NCBI GenBank assembly: GCA_023387375.1
Contig: JAEWIE010000012.1
Location: 1-25,915, forward strand
Direction: 5' to 3'
Length of the DNA: 25,915 nucleotides
Origin: Bacteroidota bacterium
GTDB lineage: Bacteria; Bacteroidota; Bacteroidia; Flavobacteriales; Weeksellaceae
Shown: positions 1 to 8,418 of the stretch, one piece after another
How positions within the stretch are numbered: position 1 is the first letter of the stretch
Layout of the letters: every line of letters starts with the position of its first letter
Translations under genes and position numbers: made by a program
The notes under the pieces: generated by a model
Told to the model about the DNA's origin: nothing
Databases searched by the model: none
Seen by the model: only the letters and a program-made list of their open reading frames with translations

Positions 1-128
1 GTTGGCAATGGAATAGGTCCATTCACCACAGCCCCTGTAGCTTTTACAGTTTTTACGATTTTCTCAGCAGATTTATCCACTAAATTGTAATCGTAAGACT
101 TAAGTTTTATTCTGATTCTTTGTGACAT
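1..128 (-). CDS. rpsJ: 30S ribosomal protein S10, partial (C-terminus outside the window)
   Basis: The first 42 or so codons of ribosomal protein S10, a small-subunit head protein that also acts in NusB-dependent antitermination. The visible N-terminus starts MSQRIRIKLKSYD and continues with a conserved K-S-A-E-K-I-V stretch and G-P-I-P-L-P, which is typical of S10. The ATG lies at 126-128. The gene begins 18 bases after the fusA stop on the same strand, matching the usual order rpsL-rpsG-fusA-rpsJ in Bacteroidota, where no tuf gene intervenes. Identity is secure from the N-terminal sequence and gene order; the remainder lies left of base 1. Confidence 0.95.
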   Translation of the reverse strand, partial: MSQRIRIKLKSYDYNLVDKSAEKIVKTVKATGAVVNGPIPLP

Positions 129-146
129 TTTAATCTAATTTTAAAA

Positions 147-2264
147 TTAACCTTTAGCTTTCGCGATTACATCTTCAGCGATGTTGTTAGGTGCCGGTTC
201 GTATTTCTCGAACTCCATGGAAGAGGTTGCTCTACCTGAAGACAAGGTTCTTAACGAAGTTACATAACCAAACATTTCAGAAAGTGGAACAAATGCTTTA
301 ATTACTTTCGCATTGTTTCTATCGTCCATACCGTTTACAGTACCTCTTCTTCTGTTAAGGTCCCCAACGATATCTCCCATATACTCTTCTGGAGTCACTA
401 CTTCTAGTTTCATGATCGGCTCCATGATCACAGCTTTCGCTGCTCTACCAGCCTCTCTGAATCCCATTTTTGCTGCAAGCTCGAAAGAAAGTTGATCCGA
501 GTCCACTGCGTGGAAAGATCCGTCTTTCAGCGTAATTTTCATAGACTCTACTTCGAATCCAGCCAAAGGCCCGTTTTTCATAGATTCTTTAAATCCTTTC
601 TCCACTGAAGGAATGAATTCTTTAGGAATGTTACCTCCTTTAATTTCATTCACAAAAGTAAGACCTGGTTTGTCATCTTCTGCAGGACCAATTTCAAATA
701 CAATATCCGCAAATTTACCACGTCCACCAGACTGCTTTTTATAAACTTCACGGTGAGATGCTGTAGCTGTAAGGGCTTCTTTGTACTCTACTTGAGGTTG
801 ACCTTGGTTTACTTCTACTTTGAATTCACGTCTCATACGATCCACGATGATATCTAAGTGAAGCTCTCCCATTCCGGAGATGATCGTTTGACCAGAAGCT
901 TCGTCTGTTTTTACTTGGAATGTTGGATCCTCTTCTGCTAATTTAGCCAAAGCGTTACCCATTTTATCCTGGTCTGCTTTTGTTTTAGGCTCTACTGCAA
1001 TCCCGATCACTGGATCTGGGAACAACATAGATTCTAAAACAATTGGATTTTTCTCATCAGAGAGAGTATCTCCTGTTTTGATATCTTTAAATCCAACTGC
1101 AGCTCCAATATCTCCAGCCTCGATATACTCTACTGGATTTTGTTTGTTCGCGTGCATTTGGTAGATTCTAGAGATTCTCTCTTTGTTACCTGATCTGTTG
1201 TTAAGAACATAAGATCCTGCGTCTAATCTTCCAGAGTAAGCTCTGAAGAATGCTAAACGTCCCACGAATGGGTCTGTCGCAATTTTGAACGCTAACGCAG
1301 CGAAAGGTTCATTAACATCTGGCTTTCTTGTAATAGGCTCGTCAGTTTTTGGATCGGTACCATCAATCGCCTCTTTATCCATTGGAGAAGGAAGGTATTT
1401 ACATACCGCATCCAGCATAAACTGAACTCCTTTATTTTTGAATGAAGAACCACAAGTCATAGGGATAATCGACATGTCGATTGTCGCCTTTCTTAGCGCT
1501 TCGTTGATTTCCTCTTCTGAGATTGAATCTGGATCTTCGAAGAATTTCTCCATTAGAGTATCGTCGTAGTCTGCTACTGCTTCTACTAACTTCTCTCTAT
1601 ATTCGTGAACTTCTTCTTTCATATCCTCTGGAATAGGCACGACGTCAAAAGTTGCCCCTTGCGTATTGTCATGCCAAACGATCGCTCTGTTCTTGATAAG
1701 GTCTACAACCCCAACAAAGTCTTCTTCTGCACCAATAGGAAGTACGATTGGAACTGCATTTGATCCAAGCATTTCTTTTACTTGATTCACTACCATTAAG
1801 AAGTCTGCACCTTGACGGTCCATCTTATTAACGAATCCCATACGGGCTACTTTGTAGTTATCTGCAAGTCTCCAGTTTGTTTCCGATTGAGGTTCCACAC
1901 CGTCTACGGCAGAGAATAAGAAAACAAGACCGTCAAGTACTCTTAAAGAGCGGTTTACCTCTACGGTAAAGTCAACGTGTCCCGGGGTATCAATAATATT
2001 GAAGTGGTAATCTTTTGACTCAGGAGTAGGCTTTCCATCTTTACGAGGGAATACCCAGCTACATGTCGTTGCTGCTGATTGGATTGTAATCCCTCTTTCA
2101 GCTTCTTGCTCCATCCAGTCCATCTGAGAAGAACCTTCGTGAGTTTCTCCCAGTTTGTGAGTTTTACCTGTATAGAATAAAATTCTTTCTGTCGTGGTGG
2201 TTTTACCTGCATCAATGTGAGCAGCGATTCCAATATTTCTTGTGTATTTAAGGTCTCTTGCCAT
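147..2264 (-). CDS. fusA: Translation elongation factor G
   Basis: EF-G, the ribosomal GTPase that drives translocation and, with RRF, ribosome recycling. At 705 residues it has the normal full length. The G1 P-loop A-H-I-D-A-G-K-T-T-T lies near residues 15-24, the G3 box D-T-P-G-H about 92-96, and the G4 box N-K-M-D-R about 146-150. Domain IV and V motifs follow, including the SGRGKF-like and EPIM(K/R)LEV segments. It is the third gene of the str operon, 6 bases after rpsG and 18 bases before rpsJ, and is probably transcribed from the rpsL promoter. No truncation or unusual insertion is seen. A reading frame overlapping its 5' end on the same strand (1961-2377) is a shadow. Confidence 0.98.
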   Translation of the reverse strand: MARDLKYTRNIGIAAHIDAGKTTTTERILFYTGKTHKLGETHEGSSQMDWMEQEAERGITIQSAATTCSWVFPRKDGKPTPESKDYHFNIIDTPGHVDFTVEVNRSLRVLDGLVFLFSAVDGVEPQSETNWRLADNYKVARMGFVNKMDRQGADFLMVVNQVKEMLGSNAVPIVLPIGAEEDFVGVVDLIKNRAIVWHDNTQGATFDVVPIPEDMKEEVHEYREKLVEAVADYDDTLMEKFFEDPDSISEEEINEALRKATIDMSIIPMTCGSSFKNKGVQFMLDAVCKYLPSPMDKEAIDGTDPKTDEPITRKPDVNEPFAALAFKIATDPFVGRLAFFRAYSGRLDAGSYVLNNRSGNKERISRIYQMHANKQNPVEYIEAGDIGAAVGFKDIKTGDTLSDEKNPIVLESMLFPDPVIGIAVEPKTKADQDKMGNALAKLAEEDPTFQVKTDEASGQTIISGMGELHLDIIVDRMRREFKVEVNQGQPQVEYKEALTATASHREVYKKQSGGRGKFADIVFEIGPAEDDKPGLTFVNEIKGGNIPKEFIPSVEKGFKESMKNGPLAGFEVESMKITLKDGSFHAVDSDQLSFELAAKMGFREAGRAAKAVIMEPIMKLEVVTPEEYMGDIVGDLNRRRGTVNGMDDRNNAKVIKAFVPLSEMFGYVTSLRTLSSGRATSSMEFEKYEPAPNNIAEDVIAKAKG

Positions 2265-2270
2265 TTCAGA

Positions 2271-2747
2271 TTAGAATTTAAAGTGTGAGAACGCTTTGTT
2301 GGCTTCTGCCATTTTATGCGTATCGGATTTCTTCTTGTAAGCAGCACCTTCTTCTTTAGAAGCAGCGACAATTTCATTCGCTAGCTTAAGCGCCATAGAT
2401 TTGTCATTTCTTGCTTTCGAATATTTGATTAACCATTTCATGGCCATCGAAATTTTTCTATCTGCACGAATCGGCATTGGAATTTGGAAGTTTGCACCCC
2501 CAACTCTTCTTGAACGTACTTCTACGTGTGGCATTACATTAGTAAGCGCATCTTTCCAGATGTCAAGAGAAGTCTTTTCAGAATCTCCTTTTTTCGATTC
2601 TACTATATCTAATGCATCATAGAAAATCTTAAATGCGATCGATTTCTTACCATCGAGCATTAAGTTATTTACAAATCGTGTTACCAGTTGATCATTAAAC
2701 TTCGGATCCGGTAACAACGGTCTTTTTTTCGCTTTTGTCTTTCTCAT
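2271..2747 (-). CDS. rpsG: 30S ribosomal protein S7
   Basis: Primary 16S rRNA-binding protein of the small-subunit head. The 158-residue product starts MRKTKAKKRPLLPDPKF and carries the family signature D-P-K-F near residues 14-17, V-T-R-F-V-N-N-L-M near 22-30 and the V-E-V-R-S-R-R-V-G-G loop near residues 75-84. Length matches S7 of Bacteroidota. It lies between rpsL (25 bases upstream) and fusA (6 bases downstream), which is the conserved str-operon order. In E. coli S7 represses this operon by binding mRNA between rpsL and rpsG; the 25-base gap here leaves little room for the same structure, so that mode of control cannot be assumed. Confidence 0.98.
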   Translation of the reverse strand: MRKTKAKKRPLLPDPKFNDQLVTRFVNNLMLDGKKSIAFKIFYDALDIVESKKGDSEKTSLDIWKDALTNVMPHVEVRSRRVGGANFQIPMPIRADRKISMAMKWLIKYSKARNDKSMALKLANEIVAASKEEGAAYKKKSDTHKMAEANKAFSHFKF

Positions 2748-2772
2748 TGTTTCGTTTCTTAATAATTAATGA

Positions 2773-3177
2773 TTACTTTTTCTTACCCGTTGCAGCTGCT
2801 TGACCCGGTTTTGGTCTCTTAGCTCCATACTTGGATCTTCTTTGGGTTCTTCCGTTAACACCTGCGGTGTCAAGGGCTCCTCTAACAATGTGATAACGTA
2901 CTCCCGGTAGGTCTTTCACCCTTCCTCCACGTACCAATACTATCGAGTGCTCTTGAAGATTGTGTCCTTCGCCCGGGATATAAGCGTTGACTTCCTTCCC
3001 ATTAGAAAGTCTTACCCTTGCAACTTTTCTAAGTGCAGAGTTCGGTTTCTTAGGAGTAGTTGTATATACTCTCGTACATACTCCTCGTCTTTGTGGACTG
3101 GATTCAAGGGCAGCCGATTTGCTCTTCTTGGCAAGCGTGGCTCTTCCTTTTCTAACTAGTTGTTGAATAGTAGGCAT
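2773..3177 (-). CDS. rpsL: 30S ribosomal protein S12
   Basis: S12 lies at the decoding centre and controls reading accuracy. The 134-residue product begins MPTIQQLVRKGR and holds the T-T-P-K-K-P-N-S-A loop (Lys43/44) and V-K-D-L-P-G-V-R-Y-H (Lys88, Asp89). The lysines where streptomycin-resistance substitutions usually occur are the wild-type residues, so the sequence gives no sign of such resistance. Asp89 is the position methylthiolated by RimO in other bacteria. The C-terminus is a lysine-rich tail. First gene of the operon, with a good promoter 25 bases upstream (3202-3231). Confidence 0.98.
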   Translation of the reverse strand: MPTIQQLVRKGRATLAKKSKSAALESSPQRRGVCTRVYTTTPKKPNSALRKVARVRLSNGKEVNAYIPGEGHNLQEHSIVLVRGGRVKDLPGVRYHIVRGALDTAGVNGRTQRRSKYGAKRPKPGQAAATGKKK

Positions 3178-3201
3178 TTAATTGCTTTTTATTTTAGGGT
3201 G

Positions 3202-3231
3202 CAAAAGTAGTGAATATTTTTTATTTGGCAA
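3202..3231 (-). promoter_or_regulatory. Promoter of the rpsL-rpsG-fusA operon
   Basis: On the minus strand the -7 box TACTTTTG (3202-3209) fits the Bacteroidota consensus TAnnTTTG, with TTG (3229-3231) 19 bases upstream. It lies 24 bases before the rpsL ATG. The rest of the rpsL-dps gap (about 3232-3432) shows nothing I can name. Confidence 0.75.
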
Positions 3232-3432
3232 TAGCCTACCCTACAATTTGTTCATTTTCTTCGCTTCATATCAGCGCCTTACCCAAATATTCACAAACTA
3301 ACGAACTGTTGGGAGGAGAACTCACGGTTCAAATTTCAATCTAAGCCTAAAGGTAAAATTCCAAACTAAAGTTCATATTACACAGATTGAAACCTTCTAT
3401 CTGTATCACTGGGAATCACGACCAATTCTTCT

Positions 3433-3440
3433 TATCTTTG
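3433..3440 (+). promoter_or_regulatory. Likely -7 box of the dps promoter
   Basis: TATCTTTG matches TAnnTTTG and lies 34 bases before the dps ATG. No TTG is seen at the usual 19-20 base spacing, so the promoter may be weak or need an activator, for example under oxidative stress (inference). Confidence 0.5.
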
Positions 3441-3474
3441 ACTTTCATACAAAAGAAACTTTAAAACAATTTAT

Positions 3475-3951
3475 ATGAAAAAACATCCTATCATTGGTCT
3501 AGCAAAGGCCGATTGCGAAGAAATTGCATCCAAATTAAATATCCTACTTGCAAACTACTCTGTTTTTTATCAAAACACGAGAGGCGCTCATTGGAACATA
3601 GTCGGAGATCAGTTTTTCACCCTGCATCCAAAATTTGAAGAGCTTTACAATTCTTTGGTTTTAAAGATTGATGAAATCGCGGAGCGAATCTTAACACTAG
3701 AGGGAACACCTCTACACAATTACTCTGATTATCTTGAAATATCAGCGATTAAGGAAAGTAAAGAAGTGAGTGATCCAGTAAAAGCGGTTGAAAACATTCT
3801 AAGTTCTTTTAAAATTGTAATTGACTTGCAAAGAGAGCTCTTAGATCTAAGCGAAAAAGCGGGAGACGAAGGAACCAACTCTCAAATGAGTGACTATGTA
3901 ACCGAACAAGAAAAAGAAGTATGGATGTATAATGCCTACTTAAAAAATTAA
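3475..3951 (+). CDS. dps: Dps-family ferritin-like DNA-protection protein
   Basis: Dodecameric miniferritin that oxidises and stores iron using hydrogen peroxide, protecting DNA from oxidative damage. The 158-residue length is typical. Intersubunit ferroxidase ligands can be placed with the family spacing: His39 (in G-A-H-W-N), His51, Glu55 (an Asp in E. coli Dps), Asp66 and Glu70 (I-D-E-I-A-E-R). The conserved Trp40 follows the first histidine. The N-terminus is short and not lysine-rich, so strong non-specific DNA binding of the E. coli type is not predicted. Single-gene unit with its own -7 box upstream and a terminator downstream at 3971-4000. Confident of the family; DNA binding is uncertain. 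Confidence 0.93.
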   Translation: MKKHPIIGLAKADCEEIASKLNILLANYSVFYQNTRGAHWNIVGDQFFTLHPKFEELYNSLVLKIDEIAERILTLEGTPLHNYSDYLEISAIKESKEVSDPVKAVENILSSFKIVIDLQRELLDLSEKAGDEGTNSQMSDYVTEQEKEVWMYNAYLKN

Positions 3952-3970
3952 CAGCTTTTAGGTTGCTTTT

Positions 3971-4000
3971 AAAAAATCGCCCAGGGTGGCGATTTTTTTA
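3971..4000 (+). terminator. Rho-independent terminator after dps
   Basis: An 11-bp stem AAAAAATCGCC / GGCGATTTTTT with a 6-base loop, ending in a run of T, lies 20 bases after the dps stop codon. The A-tract on the left arm could also let it work on the other strand. Confidence 0.85.
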
Positions 4001-4013
4001 TGATCGGTTTCGT

Positions 4014-4021
4014 TACATTTG
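4014..4021 (+). promoter_or_regulatory. -7 box of the pncB promoter
   Basis: TACATTTG fits TAnnTTTG and lies 24 bases before the pncB ATG, directly after the dps terminator. No clear TTG is seen at -33. Confidence 0.55.
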
Positions 4022-4045
4022 TATTAACTTATTAGTATAAAAGAT

Positions 4046-5224
4046 ATGGCAGACGTTCGATTCAACTCCATCTTAGACAATGATTTCTACAAATTCACGA
4101 TGCAAAATGCAGTGGTAAAACTCTTCCCGACGCAAAGCGTGAAATACGAATTTATTAACCGGGGAAATCACTTTTTCCCTCCTGGATTTGCGCAGGAGTT
4201 ACGTCAAGCTGTAAACGCAATGGCAGAACTTAAATTAACCAAAGCAGAAAAAGCCTACCTTCATACCACCTGCCCATACATTGACCTTCCCTATCTTGAT
4301 TTTTTGGAAGGCTATCATTATGACCCATCAGAAGTCCACATCGAACAAGAGGGAAATGAACTGAAGGTTTGGGTAGAAGGTCTATGGTACCGGACGATTC
4401 TGTGGGAAGTCCCTTTACTCGCCCTCATCTCTGAGCTTCATTATGTGTTAAATCATATGGAAAGAGACTCTAACGAGACGGTAATCGAAACAACGGACCG
4501 AAAAGCACAAAAACTAGTAGAACTTGGGGTCACCTTTGCGGAGTTTGGAACCCGTAGACGCCACTCTTACAAAGTACACGATATGGTTGTGAATTCCCTA
4601 GTTCAAAATCAAAATTCTAAATTCACAGGAACTTCAAACGTACATTTCGCAATGAAGTACGGCGTAAAACCCATCGGAACACATGCGCACGAATGGTTCA
4701 TGTTTCATGGCGCCGAGTTCGGTTTTAAAATGGCCAACAAACTAGCGCTCGAACATTGGGTGGACATCTACCGCGGAGATTTAGGAGTGGCACTTTCTGA
4801 CACTTATACCACACAAGTCTTTTTCCAGCAATTTGACAAGAAGTTTGCAAAACTATTTGACGGTGTGCGTCATGACAGCGGAGATTCCATGGAATTCGCA
4901 GACATGACTATTGCTCATTATGAAGCCAATGGAATCAACCCTCTCTATAAATACATTATCTTTTCGGACGGACTGAATTTAACCAAAGTGGAAGATATTC
5001 GTGATTATTGTCGGGGGAAAATTGGAACTTCCTTTGGAATTGGAACGAATCTTACAAACGATGTGGGACTAAAGCCAATGAACATTGTAATGAAGCTCAT
5101 AGGCGTTCAAGGTCATAATGGAGATTGGATCCCGACCATTAAACTTTCCGACGAACATGGCAAGTATACGGGAGACCCTAATATGATTAAACTCGCCAAA
5201 GAATTTCTGCAAATAAAAGATTAA
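4046..5224 (+). CDS. pncB: Nicotinate phosphoribosyltransferase
   Basis: Cytoplasmic enzyme of the Preiss-Handler NAD salvage route, joining nicotinate and PRPP (with ATP hydrolysis) to give nicotinate mononucleotide. The 392-residue length fits the PncB family. Visible motifs are N-D-F-Y-K-F-T-M-Q near residues 11-20, G-T-R-R-R near 170, G-T-S-N-V near 192, and G-T-H-A-H-E-W at 211-217, where His213 is the likely phosphorylated histidine. R-H-D-S-G-D near residue 275 belongs to the phosphate-binding region. The downstream yciI-like gene starts 3 bases after the stop and is probably co-transcribed. The product is complete. Confidence 0.95.
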   Translation: MADVRFNSILDNDFYKFTMQNAVVKLFPTQSVKYEFINRGNHFFPPGFAQELRQAVNAMAELKLTKAEKAYLHTTCPYIDLPYLDFLEGYHYDPSEVHIEQEGNELKVWVEGLWYRTILWEVPLLALISELHYVLNHMERDSNETVIETTDRKAQKLVELGVTFAEFGTRRRHSYKVHDMVVNSLVQNQNSKFTGTSNVHFAMKYGVKPIGTHAHEWFMFHGAEFGFKMANKLALEHWVDIYRGDLGVALSDTYTTQVFFQQFDKKFAKLFDGVRHDSGDSMEFADMTIAHYEANGINPLYKYIIFSDGLNLTKVEDIRDYCRGKIGTSFGIGTNLTNDVGLKPMNIVMKLIGVQGHNGDWIPTIKLSDEHGKYTGDPNMIKLAKEFLQIKD

Positions 5225-5227
5225 ATC

Positions 5228-5725
5228 ATGCGCTATATACACATAATCACCCTAGGGCTTCTTTTTAGTTTCACTTATGCAAGTGGACAAAGTAAAGATG
5301 CGCAGGAAAGGACGCAAAGTTCTAACCCTAATTTTGATCAAAAGCTGGCCGATTCTTTAGGTGCAGATAAGTATGGAATGAAACCTTACATCCTTGTAAT
5401 TCTTAAGACAGGACCGAAAGACAGGGAAATAGCCGACCCCACGAAAAGAGCAGAACTTTTCAAAGGGCATTTCGCAAATATCAATGCTCTCGCAGACTCA
5501 GGCAAACTAGTTATAGCGGGGCCATTTTCTACAGCAAATTCACTAAAGTACCGTGGGATTTTTCTCTTAAATTGCAAGACAGAAGAGGAGGCAAAAGAAC
5601 TACTTAAGGGCGACCCCACATTTTCAGCAGGAATTTTTGAAGCCGAAATCCTTCCCTGGTATGGATCGGCTGCCATCGGTACTTATCTCAAAACCCATAA
5701 AAAAATCGCGAAAGAGAACCCCTAA
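5228..5725 (+). CDS. Secreted YciI-like (YCII domain) protein
   Basis: 165 residues with an N-terminal signal peptide (about residues 1-20, ending Y-A-S-G-Q), then a YCII-type alpha/beta domain of about 100 residues. The domain shows the pattern K-G-H-F-A-N-I ... A-G-P-F ... G-D-P-T-F-S-A-G-I-F, including the conserved His and Asp seen in YciI-related proteins, and an F-E-A-E-I-L-P-W-Y end. YciI proteins are usually cytoplasmic and mostly of unknown role, so the export signal is notable. No Cys follows the signal, so it is not a lipoprotein. The gene starts 3 bases after pncB and likely shares its transcript. The enzymatic role is unknown; I would not infer one from pncB. Confidence 0.8.
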   Translation: MRYIHIITLGLLFSFTYASGQSKDAQERTQSSNPNFDQKLADSLGADKYGMKPYILVILKTGPKDREIADPTKRAELFKGHFANINALADSGKLVIAGPFSTANSLKYRGIFLLNCKTEEEAKELLKGDPTFSAGIFEAEILPWYGSAAIGTYLKTHKKIAKENP

Positions 5726-5744
5726 GAAATCGTATTCTTTGCTC

Positions 5745-5775
5745 TTGATTGCACGCACTTAGTTTTGTACTTTTG
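5745..5775 (+). promoter_or_regulatory. Promoter of rmuC, almost touching the start codon
   Basis: TTG (5745-5747), a 20-base spacer and TACTTTTG (5768-5775) form a good Bacteroidota promoter. Only 4 bases separate the -7 box from the ATG at 5780, so transcription would begin at or beside the start codon. Confidence 0.65.
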
Positions 5776-5779
5776 AACA

Positions 5780-7306
5780 ATGGAAACCATTTATCTGATT
5801 GTAGGACTCGTACTGGGTATTTTACTCGGCGGCCTCATCGCCTATTTTCTAAACAAATCTTCAAGCGTTAAGCGAAGTTTATTTGAAGAATTGAATGAAA
5901 AATTCATTCAAATTCGCACAGAACAGCAAAATGCAATTACTCAAATCGAGCTTTTGCAAGGGCAACTTTCGCATGAACAAGAGAAAAGAGAGGAGGTAGA
6001 AACCACATTAAAGGAAACCCAAGGTACGCTAGCGAGTATACAAGCAAAACACGAAAGCCTTACGAGTCTCTACGAGGAAGAAAAGAACCGAACCAAAGAA
6101 CTCCTTGATCAAATAGAAAATCTACGTGAGCAAGAGCAAATTCTTTTCGGGCAAAAAACACAACTCTTCGAGGAGAACAAACAACTACAAAACAAAATTG
6201 AATCGCATGTCGAGGAAGTTGAAAAACTTCACGAACAGTCTAAACAGCAATTTGAAAACCTTGCTAACAAAATCTTTGAGGAGAAATCCACTAAATTTTC
6301 CCAAGCGACGCAATCCAATCTCAAATTAATTCTAGAGCCGTTTCAAGACAAAATCCAAGAGCTTAAAACCAAAGTAAGTGAAACGTATGAAAAGGAAGCA
6401 AAAGAACGATTCTCCCTTGGAGAGAAAGTGAAAGAGCTCGCTGATCTAAATCAACAAATCTCCCAAGATGCGAAAAACCTAACACGCGCCTTAAAAGGAG
6501 AAAGCAAAACCCAAGGGAATTGGGGGGAGATGATTTTGGAAAGCATACTAGAAAAGTCCGGTTTGGTAAAAGGAAGAGAGTATTATATGGAGTATCAATT
6601 AACTGACCAAGATCAAAAGGCACTTTTTTCTGAATTTTCAGGTAAGAAAATGCGTCCTGATGCAGTGGTTAAATACCCAGATGATCGTAGCGTCATCATT
6701 GACTCCAAAGTTTCTCTCACGGCTTACTCCGCCCTAATCGACGAAACGGATCCTGATATGTACGAATCGCAGCTCAAACAGCATGTGGGGTCCATGAAGA
6801 ACCATATTAACCAGCTTTCTCAAAAAGCGTACGATGATTATGGGAAATCTCTTGACTTCGTCATGATGTTCGTTCCAAACGAAGCGGCCTATATCGCAGC
6901 TATGCAGCACGATTCTACCCTATGGAATTACGCATATGATAGAAGAATTCTACTTCTTAGTCCTAATAACTTAATTACCTCTCTAAAATTAATTGCCGAT
7001 TTATGGAAACGAGAATATCAAAATCGAAATGCAATTGAAATTGCAGAACGTGGCACGAAACTATACGACAAGTTTGTCTTGTTCGTTGAAAACCTTGAAA
7101 AGGTTGGGAAAAATATAGATGCCGCTCAAAACTCTTACAACGACGCCTACAAACAACTTAACACGGGAAGAGACAACTTAATTTCTCAAACCCAAAAGAT
7201 GAAAGCGCTGGGAATCAAAAGCAAAAAAGAATTCTCACAGAGTCTGATTGAACAGTCCGAAATAGGCAATGATTCAACCCTAGAAAACCATATGAATGAG
7301 AATTGA
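5780..7306 (+). CDS. rmuC: DNA recombination protein RmuC homologue
   Basis: RmuC proteins limit recombination at inverted repeats in E. coli and contain a PD-(D/E)XK-like nuclease fold. The product has 508 residues: one N-terminal membrane segment (about 3-25, rich in Gly and Leu), a long coiled coil with many Glu, Gln and Lys (about 35-215), then the RmuC domain (about 220-460). That domain shows N-W-G-E-M-I-L-E near residues 248-255, M-R-P-D-A-V-V-K near 292 and I-I-D-S-K-V near 307, the D...(D)SK pattern of a nuclease-like core. The ATG at 5780 is required to keep the membrane segment. The 3' end overlaps the next gene by 11 bases, suggesting translational coupling. Confidence 0.92.
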   Translation: METIYLIVGLVLGILLGGLIAYFLNKSSSVKRSLFEELNEKFIQIRTEQQNAITQIELLQGQLSHEQEKREEVETTLKETQGTLASIQAKHESLTSLYEEEKNRTKELLDQIENLREQEQILFGQKTQLFEENKQLQNKIESHVEEVEKLHEQSKQQFENLANKIFEEKSTKFSQATQSNLKLILEPFQDKIQELKTKVSETYEKEAKERFSLGEKVKELADLNQQISQDAKNLTRALKGESKTQGNWGEMILESILEKSGLVKGREYYMEYQLTDQDQKALFSEFSGKKMRPDAVVKYPDDRSVIIDSKVSLTAYSALIDETDPDMYESQLKQHVGSMKNHINQLSQKAYDDYGKSLDFVMMFVPNEAAYIAAMQHDSTLWNYAYDRRILLLSPNNLITSLKLIADLWKREYQNRNAIEIAERGTKLYDKFVLFVENLEKVGKNIDAAQNSYNDAYKQLNTGRDNLISQTQKMKALGIKSKKEFSQSLIEQSEIGNDSTLENHMNEN

Positions 7307-8066
7307 AAGTGCTCAAAATGAAAAAATTAAGTCCCTCACTCGACTACTAAACAAAAATCAGGAACGCAAAAAGCAAGGAGTGTTTTTTGTCGAAGGTAGG
7401 CAGGAGAATAGAAGAGCTCTCGAATACGAGTACGAGCCTATAGAGTTTTTTATCTGTGAAGACTATTATCACGACCCCCTGCCTAATTCTAAGATTAACT
7501 TTGTATCTCCGACAATCTATGAGAAAATTGCCTACAGAGGAAGTTCCGAAGGAATCCTAGGAATTTACAAAGTAAAGGAAAATAAACTCACAGATTACAA
7601 ACCCACAACAAATGCCGCAGTTGTCGCTCTTGAAGGAATTGAAAAGCCAGGCAACTTAGGCGCCATACTACGAAGCTGTGAGGCTTTCGGTATTGATGCC
7701 TTAATTATCAGCGATACAAAAGTAGATTTGTATAATCCTAACGTGATTCGCTCGAGTGTAGGCTGCCTCTTTGGACTTAAGGTCTATACTTCTACCAATG
7801 ACGAACTGCACATATTTTTGCAAGAAAATAAGTTTCAGATTTTAACCACCTTAATGGACCAAAGCTCAAAGCCACTTTCTTCAAAGGATCTGACGAAAAG
7901 ATCCGCCATTCTTTTTGGGACTGAACATTCAGGGCTTTCCCCCTATTGGCAAAACAAAGGTCAAAATACCCTCATTCCGATGACGGGAACCATTGACTCA
8001 CTCAATTTAAGCAATGCGGTCGCCATTAGTTGTTATGAGATCCTCAGACAAAAAATGCAGAAGTAG
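7296..8066 (+). CDS. TrmH/SpoU family RNA 2'-O-ribose methyltransferase
   Basis: SAM-dependent SPOUT-class methyltransferase for rRNA or tRNA ribose. The 256-residue product has an N-terminal substrate-binding domain (about 1-95, with F-F-V-E-G-R-Q-E) and a C-terminal knotted SpoU domain. The three SpoU motifs are visible: E-G-I-E-K-P-G-N-L-G-A-I-L-R-S near residues 110-124 (Asn and catalytic Arg), L-F-G-T-E-H-S-G-L near 206-214, and I-P-M-T-G-T-I-D-S-L-N-L-S-N-A near 227-241. It resembles RlmB/TrmH-like proteins, but the target nucleotide cannot be read from sequence. It overlaps rmuC by 11 bases and lacks its own promoter, so the two form an operon. Confidence 0.92.
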   Translation: MRIESAQNEKIKSLTRLLNKNQERKKQGVFFVEGRQENRRALEYEYEPIEFFICEDYYHDPLPNSKINFVSPTIYEKIAYRGSSEGILGIYKVKENKLTDYKPTTNAAVVALEGIEKPGNLGAILRSCEAFGIDALIISDTKVDLYNPNVIRSSVGCLFGLKVYTSTNDELHIFLQENKFQILTTLMDQSSKPLSSKDLTKRSAILFGTEHSGLSPYWQNKGQNTLIPMTGTIDSLNLSNAVAISCYEILRQKMQK

Positions 8067-8094
8067 TTCGCTTGCTTCTCAAACGTCAAAACAT

Positions 8095-8129
8095 AAAAAA
8101 GCCATCCTACCCTAAGGTAAGATGGCTTT
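8095..8129 (-). terminator. Terminator between converging trmH-like and lipoprotein genes
   Basis: A 14-bp stem (arms 8098-8111 and 8116-8129, loop CTAA) has one imperfect pair. That pair is G-U on the minus-strand transcript and C-A on the plus-strand transcript, and the T-run follows only in the minus direction. It is therefore best suited to end the minus-strand lipoprotein gene, though it could also stop rmuC-trmH transcription. Confidence 0.8.
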
Positions 8130-8148
8130 AGCTTTTCTAAACTAGTGA

Positions 8149-8376
8149 CTAGTTAGTAGCTTCTTCAGTAGCTTCAACAGCAGTTGCAGCAGCATCTTCA
8201 GCAACAGTAGCTGCAGAATCAGCAACAGCGTTTGCAGAGTCAACTACAGCTTCAGCTGAATCAACAACAGCAGCAGTAGAATCTACTACGTCAGCAGCAG
8301 TGTCAACAGTTTCAGTTTTTTTACAAGCTACAAGAGCTAAAGCAGCGATACCAGCTACGAATAATGACTTTTTCAT
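8149..8376 (-). CDS. Small Ala-rich lipoprotein, shorter paralogue
   Basis: 75 residues: a lipoprotein signal with lipobox L-V-A-C (Cys18), then C-K-K-T-E-T-V and a low-complexity tail built from a seven-residue repeat of the form V-V-D-S-x-x-A, repeated about five times, ending in a Glu/Ala/Thr-rich segment. Such a repeat should form an amphipathic helix or coiled coil. The residues after Cys are K-K rather than an acidic cluster, so the surface-export signals known from some Bacteroidota are not obvious and a periplasmic face is likelier (inference). The first 25 residues are nearly the same as those of the neighbouring 112-residue protein, so the two are duplicates. I do not recognise a function. 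Confidence 0.8.
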   Translation of the reverse strand: MKKSLFVAGIAALALVACKKTETVDTAADVVDSTAAVVDSAEAVVDSANAVADSAATVAEDAAATAVEATEEATN

Positions 8377-8418
8377 AATAAATTATTGTTTTAAAAATTG
8401 TTTCTTTAATTGAGCGTG

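Noticed and set aside
1961..2377. 138-codon ORF on the minus strand overlapping fusA and rpsG
   Set aside because: It is a frame-shifted reading of two certain genes.
2943..3060. Possible streptomycin-resistance change in rpsL
   Set aside because: The lysines at the two usual resistance positions (in T-P-K-K-P-N-S and V-K-D-L-P-G) are wild type.
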